A DNA stretch of 50,738 nt from Schlesneria paludicola DSM 18645 (lineage in GTDB: Bacteria; Planctomycetota; Planctomycetia; Planctomycetales; Planctomycetaceae), in NCBI GenBank assembly GCA_945862235.1, contig CAMAYU010000025.1, positions 1 to 50,738 of the forward strand, given 5' to 3'. The notes under the pieces were generated by a model. The model was given only the letters and a program-made list of their open reading frames with translations, made no database searches and had not been told where the DNA came from. Position numbers and translations under genes: made by a program. Positions 39,233-47,848 of this stretch are shown here, in pieces. Within the stretch, counting starts at the first letter, position 1; each line of letters begins with the position of its first letter.

Positions 39233-39907
39233 TCATTGGTCATTGGTCATTGGGGTAGAGCTGTCAGGAGTTTGGTCAGATTCGTTGAGCAGCGAGGGAT
39301 CGGCATCACGTCGTCTGACCCAGACTTCTTCAAACATGCGGCGGGCTTCGGCCAGTCGCCAGCGAATCGTCGCCTCTTTGCGCCCGAGCATCGCCGCGAT
39401 CTCGGATGTGGAAAAGTTTTGCAGGTCTCGCAGCATCAGCACGATGCGATAGTTTTCGGGAATCTGATCGAGGACTTTCTCAACCTCTTGTTGCAGGTCG
39501 AGTGCTTGCCGCGGGTCGGCGGTGGCGGGATCGGGTTGTCTTTCCGTGCGGTGATCGGTGAACAGCAGCCACCAGCCGCGACGCTTTCGCCGCCGCAAGT
39601 GGTCCAAAGTTTGGTTGACCCCAATCCGAAACAGCCAGGGCCCGAATCGTCGTGCGGGGTCGAACTGTTCCAGCCGCTCGTAAGCTTTGATGAACGTTTC
39701 CTGGGCGAGGTCTTCGGCCTGCTCGACGCTCTTCACAAATTGCAGGATGACACGGATCAGCCGCCGTTCATAACGCACGACCAATTCGCCGAACGCCTGC
39801 TTGCTGCCATGACGTGCCTCGTCCACCAGCCGCGCCTCATTCGTCGCGCCGCCGAGGTCATCCGACTCGAAGGTTGTCAGGTCAGGAAGTGCCATTGTGC
39901 TGTGCAT
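39233..39907 (-). CDS. ECF RNA polymerase sigma factor
   Basis: About 224 residues. Region 2: FGELVVRYERRLIRVILQFV and EDLAQETFIKAYERL with RFGPWLFRIGVNQTLDHLRR, the -10 recognition part. Region 4: QIPENYRIVLMLRDLQNFST and SEIAAMLGRKEATIRWRLAE, the -35-binding helix-turn-helix. Linked by a variable loop. The ATG at 39907 is a best guess; GTG 39916 and ATG 39895 are in frame. Its last codons overlap or abut the anti-sigma gene, the usual pairing. Confidence 0.9.
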   Translation of the reverse strand: MHSTMALPDLTTFESDDLGGATNEARLVDEARHGSKQAFGELVVRYERRLIRVILQFVKSVEQAEDLAQETFIKAYERLEQFDPARRFGPWLFRIGVNQTLDHLRRRKRRGWWLLFTDHRTERQPDPATADPRQALDLQQEVEKVLDQIPENYRIVLMLRDLQNFSTSEIAAMLGRKEATIRWRLAEARRMFEEVWVRRRDADPSLLNESDQTPDSSTPMTNDQ

Positions 39908-40163
39908 GAGTGTCACCGACCGGAGAATACGCCGGTGGTGGCAACAGTGTTGGATGCGAGTTCGTCTGCGGATCGGATTGTAGCGGCGGGCCGGAACCGG
40001 TGTCTCGTCCCGGCGATTCTGCTAGCATCCCGCCCCGTTCACACGGTTTCGCTCGAGAGAGGTGTCTCGACGGATCCGTTTGATCGGACCTTGGCACGGA
40101 CGCCAAACGACCTCTCAGCGCGCGTTCCAGCGCGCCTCAACGCAAGACGCGGAATCACGAAGC

Positions 40164-40970
40164 GTGTGGAAGCAGCTAGCCAATCAATGGGCCTTGGTGA
40201 CCGGAGCCAGCACGGGACTCGGGGCCGAGTTCGCGCGCCAATTGGCTTCGCGCGGGATGCACTTCGTGTTGGTCGCCCGTCGTCGCGAATTGATGGAGGC
40301 GCTGGCTGCGGAGCTGCTCACGCAACACGGCACGCGCTGCATCGTCATCGTTTCCGACTTGTCTGAACCAGATGAGCCGCAACGAATCCTGAACGAGATC
40401 GCGGCGCAGGGCATCGTGATCGAACTATTGGTCAACAACGCGGGCTTCGGGATCGTGGGCGAGGCCGACGCCACCGATGTCGATCGCGTGCTGAACATGA
40501 TCCGGCTGAATATTTCGGCGACGGCGGAACTCACGCATCGCCTGCTTCCCGGCATGTTAGAGCGAGGACACGGGGCGATCTTGAACGTGTCTTCGCTCTC
40601 GGCGTTTCAGCCGGTCGCTTACATGGGAGCCTACGCCGCCAGCAAAGCGTTCGTGCTGCACTTCAGCGAGGCGCTGCACTGTGAACTGAAAGAGCGCGGC
40701 ATCACGGTGACCGCCGTCTGTCCCGGCGTGACTCGCACGGCTTTCTTCGATATCGCGGGAGCACCCGGCTGGCTTCAGAAGCACGCGGCGCTGGATGTCG
40801 ATTTCGTGGTGAAGCAGTCGCTGAAGGCGCTCGCTCGCCGCCGCCAGTGCTATGTCCCCGGCTGGCGCAATTTTTTGCTGACGCTGCTCGTCCGCTTCGC
40901 CACACGATCGCGCGTCGTCAAAGAGTCGATGCGATTCTTTAAGCCCAAGCGACCGCCGAAGTCGCCGTAG
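40164..40970 (+). CDS. Short-chain dehydrogenase/reductase
   Basis: About 268 residues. [20 protein letters not shown] is the TGxxxGxG cofactor loop; [13 protein letters not shown] the NNAG strand; [20 protein letters not shown] then KAFVLHFSE the catalytic Ser, Tyr and Lys (YxxSK as YAASK). It reduces or oxidises an alcohol/ketone with NAD(P)H; substrate unknown. The C-terminus is basic with a hydrophobic stretch ([15 protein letters not shown]), which could associate with membrane. The GTG at 40164 is a guess; a GTG at 40062 would add 34 residues of little family likeness. A perfect 8-bp inverted repeat (CCAATGTC, 40972-41002) follows, without a T tract. Confidence 0.88.
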   Translation: MWKQLANQWALVTGASTGLGAEFARQLASRGMHFVLVARRRELMEALAAELLTQHGTRCIVIVSDLSEPDEPQRILNEIAAQGIVIELLVNNAGFGIVGEADATDVDRVLNMIRLNISATAELTHRLLPGMLERGHGAILNVSSLSAFQPVAYMGAYAASKAFVLHFSEALHCELKERGITVTAVCPGVTRTAFFDIAGAPGWLQKHAALDVDFVVKQSLKALARRRQCYVPGWRNFLLTLLVRFATRSRVVKESMRFFKPKRPPKSP

Positions 40971-41078
40971 CCCAATGTCATCCCGAGACCGGGCGACATT
41001 GGAAGAAACCCTCAAGCTCTGCGGCTGATGCTGCCGATGGAGTGCGGATGCTCTGCACTTCCTTTCGGTGATTCGATT

Positions 41079-42029
41079 ATGCCGCCACGCAAACGCCCGA
41101 CCGGTGCGATCACTGTTGATGTGGCTCGTCCCGCTGATCCTGCATTGCATTTGCCGAACTTCATCAACTATCTGCGAGCCGAATGCGGGCTGAGTGACAA
41201 CACCGTCTTGGCCTACGGGCGAGACCTAGCCCAATTCAACGGCTGGTTTCGCGAGCATGGTCCCGCTCGCCTTCAACAGGTCGAGTTACCGCTGTTCTCC
41301 GACTACATGGGATATCTCAACGAGCAAGACTACGCCGCGACTTCGATCGCCCGGCACTTGGTCTCGATTAAGATGTTTTTCCGGTACTTGGTCTTGGAAG
41401 GCGTGATCCCCGAGAGCATCGTGGAACTGGTGAACTCGCCGAAGTTGTGGCAACACCTGCCGAAAGTCCTCAGCCCCGACAACGTGGACCGGCTGCTGGC
41501 CTCACCCGCGCGGGCCGATCGTTACCCACTCCGTGACCGGGCGCTACTCTGTCTGCTCTATGCGACCGGCTGCCGGGCGTCCGAAGTCTGCACGATCACA
41601 CTGCGAGACATTCACCTCGACGAAGGCTATTGCCGGTGCATCGGGAAGGGGAACAAGGAGCGAATGGTCTCGCTGAACCCGGTCGCGCGTGCGGCAGTCG
41701 AAGCGTACTTGCAACACGAACGCCCCAAGTTGACTACGTCGAACGAGCAAAGTTCGCCGCTGTTGATTTCGCGCGGCGGGAAGTCGCTCTCGCGAATCAC
41801 AGTCTGGAAACTCGTGAAACGCTACGCGGGCCGGATCGGAGCGAGCCGCACGATCAGCCCGCACACGCTCAGACACAGCTTCGCGACGCATATGCTGGCG
41901 GGGGGGGCCGAGATTCGCGCTCTTCAAGAATTGCTCGGCCACGCCAGCATCCGCACGACTCAGATCTACACGCAGGTCGAACACAGTCGTCTGAAGGCGA
42001 TCCACGAGAAGTGCCATCCACGCGGGTGA
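41079..42029 (+). CDS. xerD: Tyrosine recombinase XerC/XerD
   Basis: 316 residues. The N-terminal SAM-like domain (ECGLSDNTVLAYGRDLAQF) precedes the catalytic domain with all active residues in order: Arg166 in GCRASEV, Lys in GKGNKER, His262 and Arg265 in HTLRHSFATHML, His288 in LLGHASI, Tyr297 in TTQIYTQVEH. It is a housekeeping-type XerC/D, resolving chromosome dimers at dif, rather than a phage integrase: normal length and no element genes nearby. XerD is favoured over XerC only weakly. The start at 41079 is preferred over 41028 by family N-terminus. Confidence 0.88.
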   Translation: MPPRKRPTGAITVDVARPADPALHLPNFINYLRAECGLSDNTVLAYGRDLAQFNGWFREHGPARLQQVELPLFSDYMGYLNEQDYAATSIARHLVSIKMFFRYLVLEGVIPESIVELVNSPKLWQHLPKVLSPDNVDRLLASPARADRYPLRDRALLCLLYATGCRASEVCTITLRDIHLDEGYCRCIGKGNKERMVSLNPVARAAVEAYLQHERPKLTTSNEQSSPLLISRGGKSLSRITVWKLVKRYAGRIGASRTISPHTLRHSFATHMLAGGAEIRALQELLGHASIRTTQIYTQVEHSRLKAIHEKCHPRG

Positions 42030-42147
42030 GACTGCGCGGGCCACGATCTGAATCCCGCCTGTGTCACGGTATGTCGGCCGTATTAGCCGGAGTCGTTTCA
42101 TCGCCTCGCTGTCGTCTATACCTCGCACGGCCAAGATTGACGCAGAG

Positions 42148-42241
42148 CCGTTTAACCGCGTGGGCAACGCTCCGCGCGTTCAGCGACGTGGAATTGTGTT
42201 TCGCCCTACGACGCGCGGAGCATTGCTCACACGGTTAACTG
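42148..42241. repeat. Imperfect inverted repeat downstream of the recombinase gene
   Basis: GTTTAACCGCGTGGGCAACG at the left is mirrored with a few mismatches by a sequence ending CACACGGTTAACT, with CGCGCGGAGC/GCTCCGCGCG inside. It directly abuts the next palindrome. Part of the 42030-42697 gap, which has no gene. Confidence 0.6.
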
Positions 42242-42335
42242 CCTGTGGAAAAACGTAGAGTAGGCGGCTCACCTGCTTGCTTTTCTAGGCGAAAAACAGA
42301 GGCGAGCCGCCAGTGCTACGACTTTTTCCACAGGC
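42241..42335. repeat. Palindromic repeat, GCCTGTGGAAAAA ends (CGTAG...CTACG family)
   Basis: GCCTGTGGAAAAA at 42241-42253 is mirrored at 42323-42335; CGTAG/CTACG and GGCGGCTC/GAGCCGCC lie inside. The core matches the type at 6066-6139. T-rich ends could make it double as a terminator. Confidence 0.7.
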
Positions 42336-42697
42336 GGTGAAACGACGCGACAACTGCCACGCGATTCTGGGCACGAACCGCTCAGATTCCTGCGATCTCG
42401 CTCCCGCCGATGAAACCGTTAGAACGCATTTTCTCGAAACAACCAGAATAGCTTGTGTAGCCGGACTTCCTTGGCCGATGAATACAAGGAGCGGGGACAC
42501 GGCGCGCCTCGCCGGTGGAGCATTTTGTTTCACTAGACGAACGGTGGCGGGCGGTTCGGGCGATGATTCATCGCACGAAGCGTCTACCGGCAAAAAACAC
42601 GAGGCGGACCGAAGCCATTCTCGGTTCAAGTTGTGGTCGGGTGCCCCGTCCCAACGGATTCGGAGACGGTCAGCGAGGAATTGAAGGAGAACATTCC

Positions 42698-43903
42698 ATG
42701 CGTAAGTACGGGAAGTGGGTGTTGACGCTGGGATTGCTGGCAGCAACTCCCGGGCTGACACTCGCCGCCGGGCCGAAGTCCAATACGGACGAGAAGCCTG
42801 CGGCAGGAGCCAGGAAGACCACCAAGACGGAAAACCAGAAGGTGGCCGAGGACATTGCCAAGGCGATGCGCGGCAAAGTTCAGGGCGATGTGAACATCGA
42901 GTACAAGGACGGAGTGGCCACTCTGTCGGGATCGGTCGCCGACCCCAAGATCAAGGAGAAGGCTTCAGCCCTCGTTTCCAAGGTCGATGGGGTGTCGCGA
43001 GTCGACAACCGCTTGGCCGTCACCGAGAAGAACCGACGCTTCACCGCGAAGATGTCGGAACAACCGGCGGAACGTGGCGGCGTGGTCTCGGCAGCCCATG
43101 AGGCAGGCGGACAACGTGGTCGCCAAGTCCAGCAGGTCAACGGCGAAGTCGCCGCTCCTGCTGCCGGTAGCAACCAGGAAGTGGCCGAGCAAATCGGTGC
43201 CGCTTTGACTTCGGCCAATCTCGACGGCTACGACATTCAGATCCGTTACTCGAACGGCACCGCGATGCTCGACGGCAGCGTCGGGACTCAGACCGAACGA
43301 GCCAACGCTTCGCGCGTCGTCTCGTCGATCCCCGGTGTTCGATCGGTCGCCAATCGACTGTCTTGCACGGAAGAGGCGGCTCGCCCCCAAGCTGGTCCTC
43401 GCGGACCAATGGGACCGGGCGGACCAATGGGACCGGGCGGACCGGGTGCTCAGTACGGCCAAAGTCCCTACGGACCCGGCCCACAAGGTGGCATTCAAGG
43501 TGCTGGCTATCGTCAACAGGGACCGGGACCGGGGCTAGGGCAGCCAATGCCAGGTCAACCGGGTCCGGGGATGATGCCCGCAGGTGCGATGCCAATGGGA
43601 CCAGGTGGACCTCCCGGCTATGGTCATCCGGGCGCGGGTGCTTCGCAGGCGGTCTACAACAACCCCAGCCTGCCAGACTATGCGTGGCCTTCCTACGCTC
43701 AGTACCCGAACTCGGCGGCTGTGAACTACCCAACGCAGTACAGCGCGAGTGCCTTCCCCTACATTGGTCCGTTCTACCCGTACCCACAGGTTCCGCTCGG
43801 CTGGCGCGACGCGACACTGCGATGGGATGACGGCCAATGGAACCTGATGTTCCGCTCACGCACTGACAAGTGGTGGTGGTTCATGAGTCCGAGCAATTGG
43901 TGA
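42698..43903 (+). CDS. BON-domain periplasmic protein with Gly/Pro-rich linker
   Basis: 401 residues. Signal peptide MRKYGKWVLTLGLLAATPGL ending near LAAG. Two BON domains follow: DVNIEYKDGVATLSGSVADP (about 70-110) and YDIQIRYSNGTAMLDGSVGT (about 175-215). After that come 120 residues rich in Gly, Pro and Met (GPMGPGGPMGPGGPG), then an aromatic C-terminus with WRDATLRWDDGQWNLMFRSR. BON domains bind membranes or other macromolecules in the periplasm. The ATG at 42698 follows an AAGGAG site. A strong terminator ends it; its function is otherwise unknown. Confidence 0.83.
   Translation: MRKYGKWVLTLGLLAATPGLTLAAGPKSNTDEKPAAGARKTTKTENQKVAEDIAKAMRGKVQGDVNIEYKDGVATLSGSVADPKIKEKASALVSKVDGVSRVDNRLAVTEKNRRFTAKMSEQPAERGGVVSAAHEAGGQRGRQVQQVNGEVAAPAAGSNQEVAEQIGAALTSANLDGYDIQIRYSNGTAMLDGSVGTQTERANASRVVSSIPGVRSVANRLSCTEEAARPQAGPRGPMGPGGPMGPGGPGAQYGQSPYGPGPQGGIQGAGYRQQGPGPGLGQPMPGQPGPGMMPAGAMPMGPGGPPGYGHPGAGASQAVYNNPSLPDYAWPSYAQYPNSAAVNYPTQYSASAFPYIGPFYPYPQVPLGWRDATLRWDDGQWNLMFRSRTDKWWWFMSPSNW
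43403..43438 (+). repeat. 18-bp tandem repeat in BON gene
   Basis: GGACCAATGGGACCGGGC twice in tandem, encoding GPMGPG repeats of the linker. It may vary in copy number between strains. Confidence 0.7.
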
Positions 43904-44010
43904 TCGTCGGTCGTTCCTGCGGATGAATTCCTTCCGCAGGAGCAGCCTCGCCGAATCCGCTTAGTGCTTGGGCGAGTGACGATCAACTCGCCCATCGGTT
44001 ACGAATGGCT

Positions 44011-44049
44011 CAGCGTCTGCGAGACCCCTCGCAGACGCTGCTTTCGTTT
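44011..44049 (+). terminator. Strong terminator after BON gene
   Basis: A 13-bp perfect stem (CAGCGTCTGCGAG at 44011-44023 and its inverse at 44028-44040) with the 4-base loop ACCC, followed by CTTTCGTTT. A smaller hairpin TCCTGCGGA/TCCGCAGGA precedes it at 43915-43941. Confidence 0.85.
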
Positions 44050-44080
44050 AGAGACGAAACCGAGAAAGCTGAGATGATTT

Positions 44081-44284
44081 GGTGAGCCATTGGCCGTCAG
44101 GCCCCGGATTCTTGACCAAGAATCCGGGGCCTGACGGCACCCGGCACTCACTTTGTCATTCACCGCGTGAGCGGCACGGCGCTAGCCGCCGGTTCTTTGC
44201 TTGGAAACACAACTCCATCCACCGGCGGCTAGCGCCGTGCCGCTCAAAGTGAGTGCCATTGGCCTGACGGCACCCGGCTCACCA
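44081..44284. repeat. Host palindrome with copy 3 and an internal inversion
   Basis: Outer ends are GGTGAGCC at 44081-44088 and GGCTCACC at 44277-44284. The core 44089-44142 (54 bp, ATTG at its left edge, ACCC at its right edge) reads correctly only if inverted: then both the host arm and the element end match the other copies. The insertion carries GCCTGACGGC at 44129-44138 and 44262-44271. Beyond 44284 the gap up to 44613 shows nothing recognisable. Confidence 0.85.
44139..44261. mobile_element. 123-bp MITE-like element, copy 3
   Basis: Same length and inner palindrome as copies 1 and 2. The right end is CAAAGTGAGTGCCATTG. The left end starts ACCC in place of CAAT, which the 54-bp inversion explains exactly. 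Flanked by the direct repeat GCCTGACGGC. Confidence 0.85.
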
Positions 44285-44613
44285 CGAAATTCAAGAACCT
44301 CCACAGTCATCAATACGCCGCTCCTCACCGCGCGGTCGTTCGGTGGCGAGAGACACGAGAGACATATGTCCCCTGCAATCGGCAAAGTCGGGGAAATCGC
44401 AAAAGTTATTAGCCAGAACATTCGATACAGATAGTACGGTCATTGATGTCGTTGGTGAGTGGGACGTTTCACAGTCCCGTTTCACCGCAGTTCGCCGAGT
44501 TCTGCAACCAACGACGGAGTTGACGGGTTGCCCTGAAGCCCGACAGCACGACATCTCATCCGGCCTGCAAATGCAGGCCATCGACACGAGCGAGTTCCTG
44601 GAGAGGAATGATG

Positions 44614-45198
44614 ATGAAGCCAAGTTCATTGATGAAACGTCTCTGCCTGTTGGGGGCACTCGGCGTAATGACGATGTCCAGCGGCGGCTGCACACTCGCG
44701 GGCGGCTTCCTCTACACCGCCTTCACGGGAGCGGGCTTCTACGCCACGACGCCGTTGATCCCCGTCAGCCCGTATTACAGCGAACTCATTGAGGACGCTT
44801 ACGCTCGCGAAGAGCGTTACGACAAGGTGCCGATCCTCGACCCGGTTGAAGGCGAACACGCTCCGCTGTTCTGCCAGGATCCGCCGAGTCCCGATGAAGT
44901 CATGAAGGCCATGCCCAATGAGACTTCGGGGGGGTGGGTGTTCCTCGCCGAAACCGCTCGCAACAACGTCAAGATGGTGGTCGAACCGATCGTCGATCGC
45001 ATGGACGACTGCCGCTTCTACCCACTCGTCGGTCCAGCTCGCCTGCACCACTGCCACTACAAATGCACGGTCTACTTCGACAAGATCATTCGCTCCGACT
45101 GGCCGGTCCCGTTCCGCCATGCCGACGAATCGTCGCAGGTCGTCTACATCGACCACGATCACCTGATCCGTTGTGCCGGACCCGCGACGCCTCAGTAA
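44614..45198 (+). CDS. Conserved lipoprotein of unknown function
   Basis: About 194 residues. The signal ends in MSSGGCTLAGG, a lipobox (Cys about 26). The remainder is rich in aromatic and acidic residues, with paired Cys/His stretches (DDCRFYPLVGPARLHHCHY) and no known domain; perhaps a metal site, but this is only a guess. I know it only as a planctomycete-type hypothetical. GAGAGG at 44601-44606 fits the ATG at 44614 (7-base spacing); ATGs at 44608 and 44611 are adjacent. It is followed by a terminator. Confidence 0.75.
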   Translation: MKPSSLMKRLCLLGALGVMTMSSGGCTLAGGFLYTAFTGAGFYATTPLIPVSPYYSELIEDAYAREERYDKVPILDPVEGEHAPLFCQDPPSPDEVMKAMPNETSGGWVFLAETARNNVKMVVEPIVDRMDDCRFYPLVGPARLHHCHYKCTVYFDKIIRSDWPVPFRHADESSQVVYIDHDHLIRCAGPATPQ

Positions 45199-45200
45199 CA

Positions 45201-45227
45201 CACCCACCCGAGGCGTCAGCGAGGACG
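45201..45227. repeat. Single arm of the CACCCACCCGA repeat
   Basis: CACCCACCCGAGGCGTCAGC followed by GAGGACG corresponds to one arm of the inverted repeat at 22530-22595. No second arm is found; a relic or half copy. Confidence 0.55.
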
Positions 45228-45263
45228 CGAGCGAAACAAGTTTTCGCCTCAGCACCAAACAAC

Positions 45264-45306
45264 AACACCCCGATGGCCATCGAGCCACCGGGGTGTTCTT
45301 CATTTG
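45264..45306 (+). terminator. Terminator before the M20 peptidase gene
   Basis: AACACCCCG at 45264-45272 pairs with CGGGGTGTT at 45289-45297; ATGGC/GCCAC extends the stem inside with one mismatch. CTTCATTT follows. It ends the lipoprotein transcript. Confidence 0.8.
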
Positions 45307-45381
45307 GATGGGGTTCAAATGCAATTGCAGATAAACTTCGCATGGTCAACACCCCACTCACCAGCATCCGAGTAACCCACC

Positions 45382-46560
45382 ATGACCGATCCCCTGCCCT
45401 TGCTTAAAGACTTGGTCGCCATTCCCAGCGTGAACCCGATGGGACGCGATGTCTCCGGTCCCGAGTTCTTTGAGGGGCGAGTCACCGAGTACCTCGTGGC
45501 GCATCTCGCGAGGATCGGCGTCCCCCACGAAGTCATTGAAACGGCACCCGGTCGCGCGAACGTGATCGCTCGACTAGATGCGGCCGGTGCGACGAAGACG
45601 ATCCTGCTGGATGCTCATCAAGACACGGTGCCGATTGACGGGATGACGATCCCACCATTCGAGCCAACCGAACGCGACGGGCGCGTCTACGGACGCGGCT
45701 CGTGTGACGTGAAGGGGGGCATGGCGGCAATGCTCGCGGCGTTCACGCGACTCGCGCATGACCGGCCGGCGGGAATGGCCAACGTGGTGCTGTCACTGAC
45801 GTGCGACGAAGAATCGACGAGCCTCGGCATCAACCATTTGGTCGGCAGCTGGCTCGGTCGCGCCCCGGCTTATCGTCTTTGCCCGCAGCGTCCCGACGTG
45901 GCCATCGTCGCGGAGCCGACAGAACTCGACATCGTCGTCGCACATCGAGGAGCCACACGCTGGAAGTTGCACACCGCCGGTCGAGCCTGTCACAGCTCGC
46001 GCCCCAACGAAGGAATCAACGCGATTTACCGGATGGCTCGGGTGCTGAAGTGCCTCGAAGAGTTCGCCGCTTGGCTACCGGGATCGCGGCCCGCCCATCG
46101 TCTCTGTGGACCGGCCACGCTGAGCGTCGGACTGATCTCGGGCGGCAGCAGCGTGAACGTCGTCCCCGATGCCTGCGTGATCGAGATCGACCGTCGCGCG
46201 ATCCCCGGTGAAGAGAGTCAGGTCGTGAAGGATGAGGTCGTGAACTACCTGAAGGAACGGCTCGACTTCGATCTCGTTCACGACGCTCCTTACTGCACCA
46301 GTCCTCCGCTCGGCGACGACCTCAACGGCGAGCTGGCGGCGCAACTCAGCCGCTCGATCACGACCGTTGTCGGCCCGCGTCAGACAGTCGGCGTCCCGTA
46401 TGGAACTCACGCCTCACGCATCGCCAAAGCCAACGTCCCCGCCGTCGTCTTCGGCCCCGGCAACATCGCTCAGGCCCACACCAAGGACGAGTGGATCGCC
46501 ATCGACCAACTGCGTCAAGCCGCCGACGTCTACTACCACTTCTGCACGACCGCAGGATGA
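45382..46560 (+). CDS. M20 family metallopeptidase (ArgE/DapE/CPG2-like)
   Basis: 392 residues. LLDAHQDTVPID gives the first metal His and the catalytic-helper Asp, GRGSCDVKGGMAAML the bridging Asp, and LTCDEESTSLG the catalytic Glu and metal Glu. AEPTEL follows, then the dimerisation domain (GATRWKLHTAGRACHSSRP), and AQAHTKDEWI gives the final His. It removes an acyl or amino-acid group from a small substrate such as N-acetylornithine or succinyl-diaminopimelate; which one is not decided by sequence. The gene is alone between a terminator and a small secreted-protein gene. Confidence 0.92.
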   Translation: MTDPLPLLKDLVAIPSVNPMGRDVSGPEFFEGRVTEYLVAHLARIGVPHEVIETAPGRANVIARLDAAGATKTILLDAHQDTVPIDGMTIPPFEPTERDGRVYGRGSCDVKGGMAAMLAAFTRLAHDRPAGMANVVLSLTCDEESTSLGINHLVGSWLGRAPAYRLCPQRPDVAIVAEPTELDIVVAHRGATRWKLHTAGRACHSSRPNEGINAIYRMARVLKCLEEFAAWLPGSRPAHRLCGPATLSVGLISGGSSVNVVPDACVIEIDRRAIPGEESQVVKDEVVNYLKERLDFDLVHDAPYCTSPPLGDDLNGELAAQLSRSITTVVGPRQTVGVPYGTHASRIAKANVPAVVFGPGNIAQAHTKDEWIAIDQLRQAADVYYHFCTTAG

Positions 46561-46713
46561 TCAGCAGGCCGTACGAGGCCTATCGTTTAGGAACGGGGCC
46601 GCATTCGATTTAGGCCCGCGAGAAGCTCGCTTCTTGACCTTCGCTCTACGAGTCAGCATGGTGTTCCAGCGGTTCGACCGCTGTTGTTCATCATTCATTC
46701 GTGGGAGAGAGTC

Positions 46714-47247
46714 ATGTTTCCAATTGCACGCCGTCGGATGCTGTCCTGTTGCTCGAACCAGCCCGTTCCACGAGTCTCTTCGATTCGAGGCCGCTGGCTC
46801 ACGGCTGTCGTCTCCACGCTGCCGGTGTTGTTCGCCATGATTGGCCCGGCCTCAGCGACCGCGCTGGCGGCGGGCAACGTGACGGCAGTCTATGCCGCGG
46901 GCAACCTGACTCTGACGGGCGACAACGCCGACAACCTCGTCACGATGTCCGTGACGGCGGGAGTCCTCACACTGACCGGCCAATCGGGAACGACAGTGAA
47001 TGGTCTCGCGTCGGTTTCGACTCCACTGGTCGGCCCGCTGACCGCCTCGATCAACATGGGGGGCGGCAACGACACGCTGACGATCAACAACGTGACGCTG
47101 GTCGCCCCGTCCGTCCTGATGGGTTCCGGCAACGACACCTTCGTCATCACCAACTCGAACCTCACGATCACCACGTACAGCGGCGGCACCGGCAGCAACC
47201 GCTTCCGCATGTCCAACAGTTCACTGAGGATCAAGAACTTCAGTTGA
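46714..47247 (+). CDS. Small secreted protein with RTX-like glycine repeats
   Basis: 177 residues. A long N-terminus with a hydrophobic signal (LTAVVSTLPVLFAMIGPASA) and a cleavage-like ALAAG. The mature part is Thr/Asn/Gly-rich: GNLTLTGDNADNLVTMSV, NMGGGNDTLTIN and MGSGNDTFVITN, which resemble GGxGxD-type calcium-binding beta-roll repeats but are few. Probably an exported adhesion or matrix protein; function unknown. GGGAGAGAG just before 46714 supports the start; an upstream in-frame ATG at 46684 is possible. Confidence 0.7.
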   Translation: MFPIARRRMLSCCSNQPVPRVSSIRGRWLTAVVSTLPVLFAMIGPASATALAAGNVTAVYAAGNLTLTGDNADNLVTMSVTAGVLTLTGQSGTTVNGLASVSTPLVGPLTASINMGGGNDTLTINNVTLVAPSVLMGSGNDTFVITNSNLTITTYSGGTGSNRFRMSNSSLRIKNFS

Positions 47248-47318
47248 AACCAAGTCTGCTCACCATGCGGCGCGTCACGTAATCGAGACCACTTTCACTG
47301 TGCTACTACGTAACAAAA

Positions 47319-47813
47319 CTACTTTGCCTCTAGTTTGAAGTCAGCAGTATTCTGCTTGGGACCAACCTTGAATTGCAACGTACTAGTGGTTGTTGACGAA
47401 TACTTAGAAGGGAAAGGTCCAGAATCCGTTATTCCGCCACCCTGTATTTTGCCGACATTCATTTTTGCGGCCATCATAGATGGATCAACGACCTCTTTTG
47501 ATCCGAGTACGACAGGGGCCGTAAGTTGCACCAAATAATCCCCGATCGGCAACCCGCCACCCTTACTATAATTGAGGGTATACTTGCCGCCACCATCAAC
47601 GGCCCCCCCGGCCGAATAGCCTCCTTTTTCGGCGAAAAACAAGACCTGGCATCCCTTTTTAAGTGGCTGGCCGTCAACTGTAATAGTTCCGCTCACCTGG
47701 CCGCGCTCGCCCTTGAATCCGTCCGCCGCAGCACCTCCTCCGCACCCTGTCGCCGCGAAGATCGCGACAAGAGTCAGAAGCAAAACGTTAAAGCGCAAAG
47801 CAATCCGAGCCAT
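47319..47813 (-). CDS. Small lipoprotein with transthyretin-like fold (second pair)
   Basis: 164 residues. The signal ends in LVAIFAATGCGGGAA, a lipobox. GQVSGTITVDGQPLKKGCQV then GGKYTLNYSKGGGLPIGDYL resembles carboxypeptidase-regulatory/transthyretin-like domains. It is the counterpart of 20852-21313 but here lies downstream of the DUF1559 gene. A hairpin with a T-rich tail lies between them. ATG at 47813 is preferred over 47819 because of family N-terminus. Confidence 0.82.
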   Translation of the reverse strand: MARIALRFNVLLLTLVAIFAATGCGGGAAADGFKGERGQVSGTITVDGQPLKKGCQVLFFAEKGGYSAGGAVDGGGKYTLNYSKGGGLPIGDYLVQLTAPVVLGSKEVVDPSMMAAKMNVGKIQGGGITDSGPFPSKYSSTTTSTLQFKVGPKQNTADFKLEAK

Positions 47814-47848
47814 AATCATCTATTCCAAAAAAAGCCTCAACACAAAAA

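Noticed and set aside
39155-40366. 403-residue open frame antisense to the sigma factor
   Set aside because: The opposite strand has full sigma region 2 and 4 motifs.
41079-42029. Phage or integron integrase at the edge of a mobile island
   Set aside because: Length and motifs fit housekeeping XerC/D, and there are no cargo, phage or attachment sites beside it.
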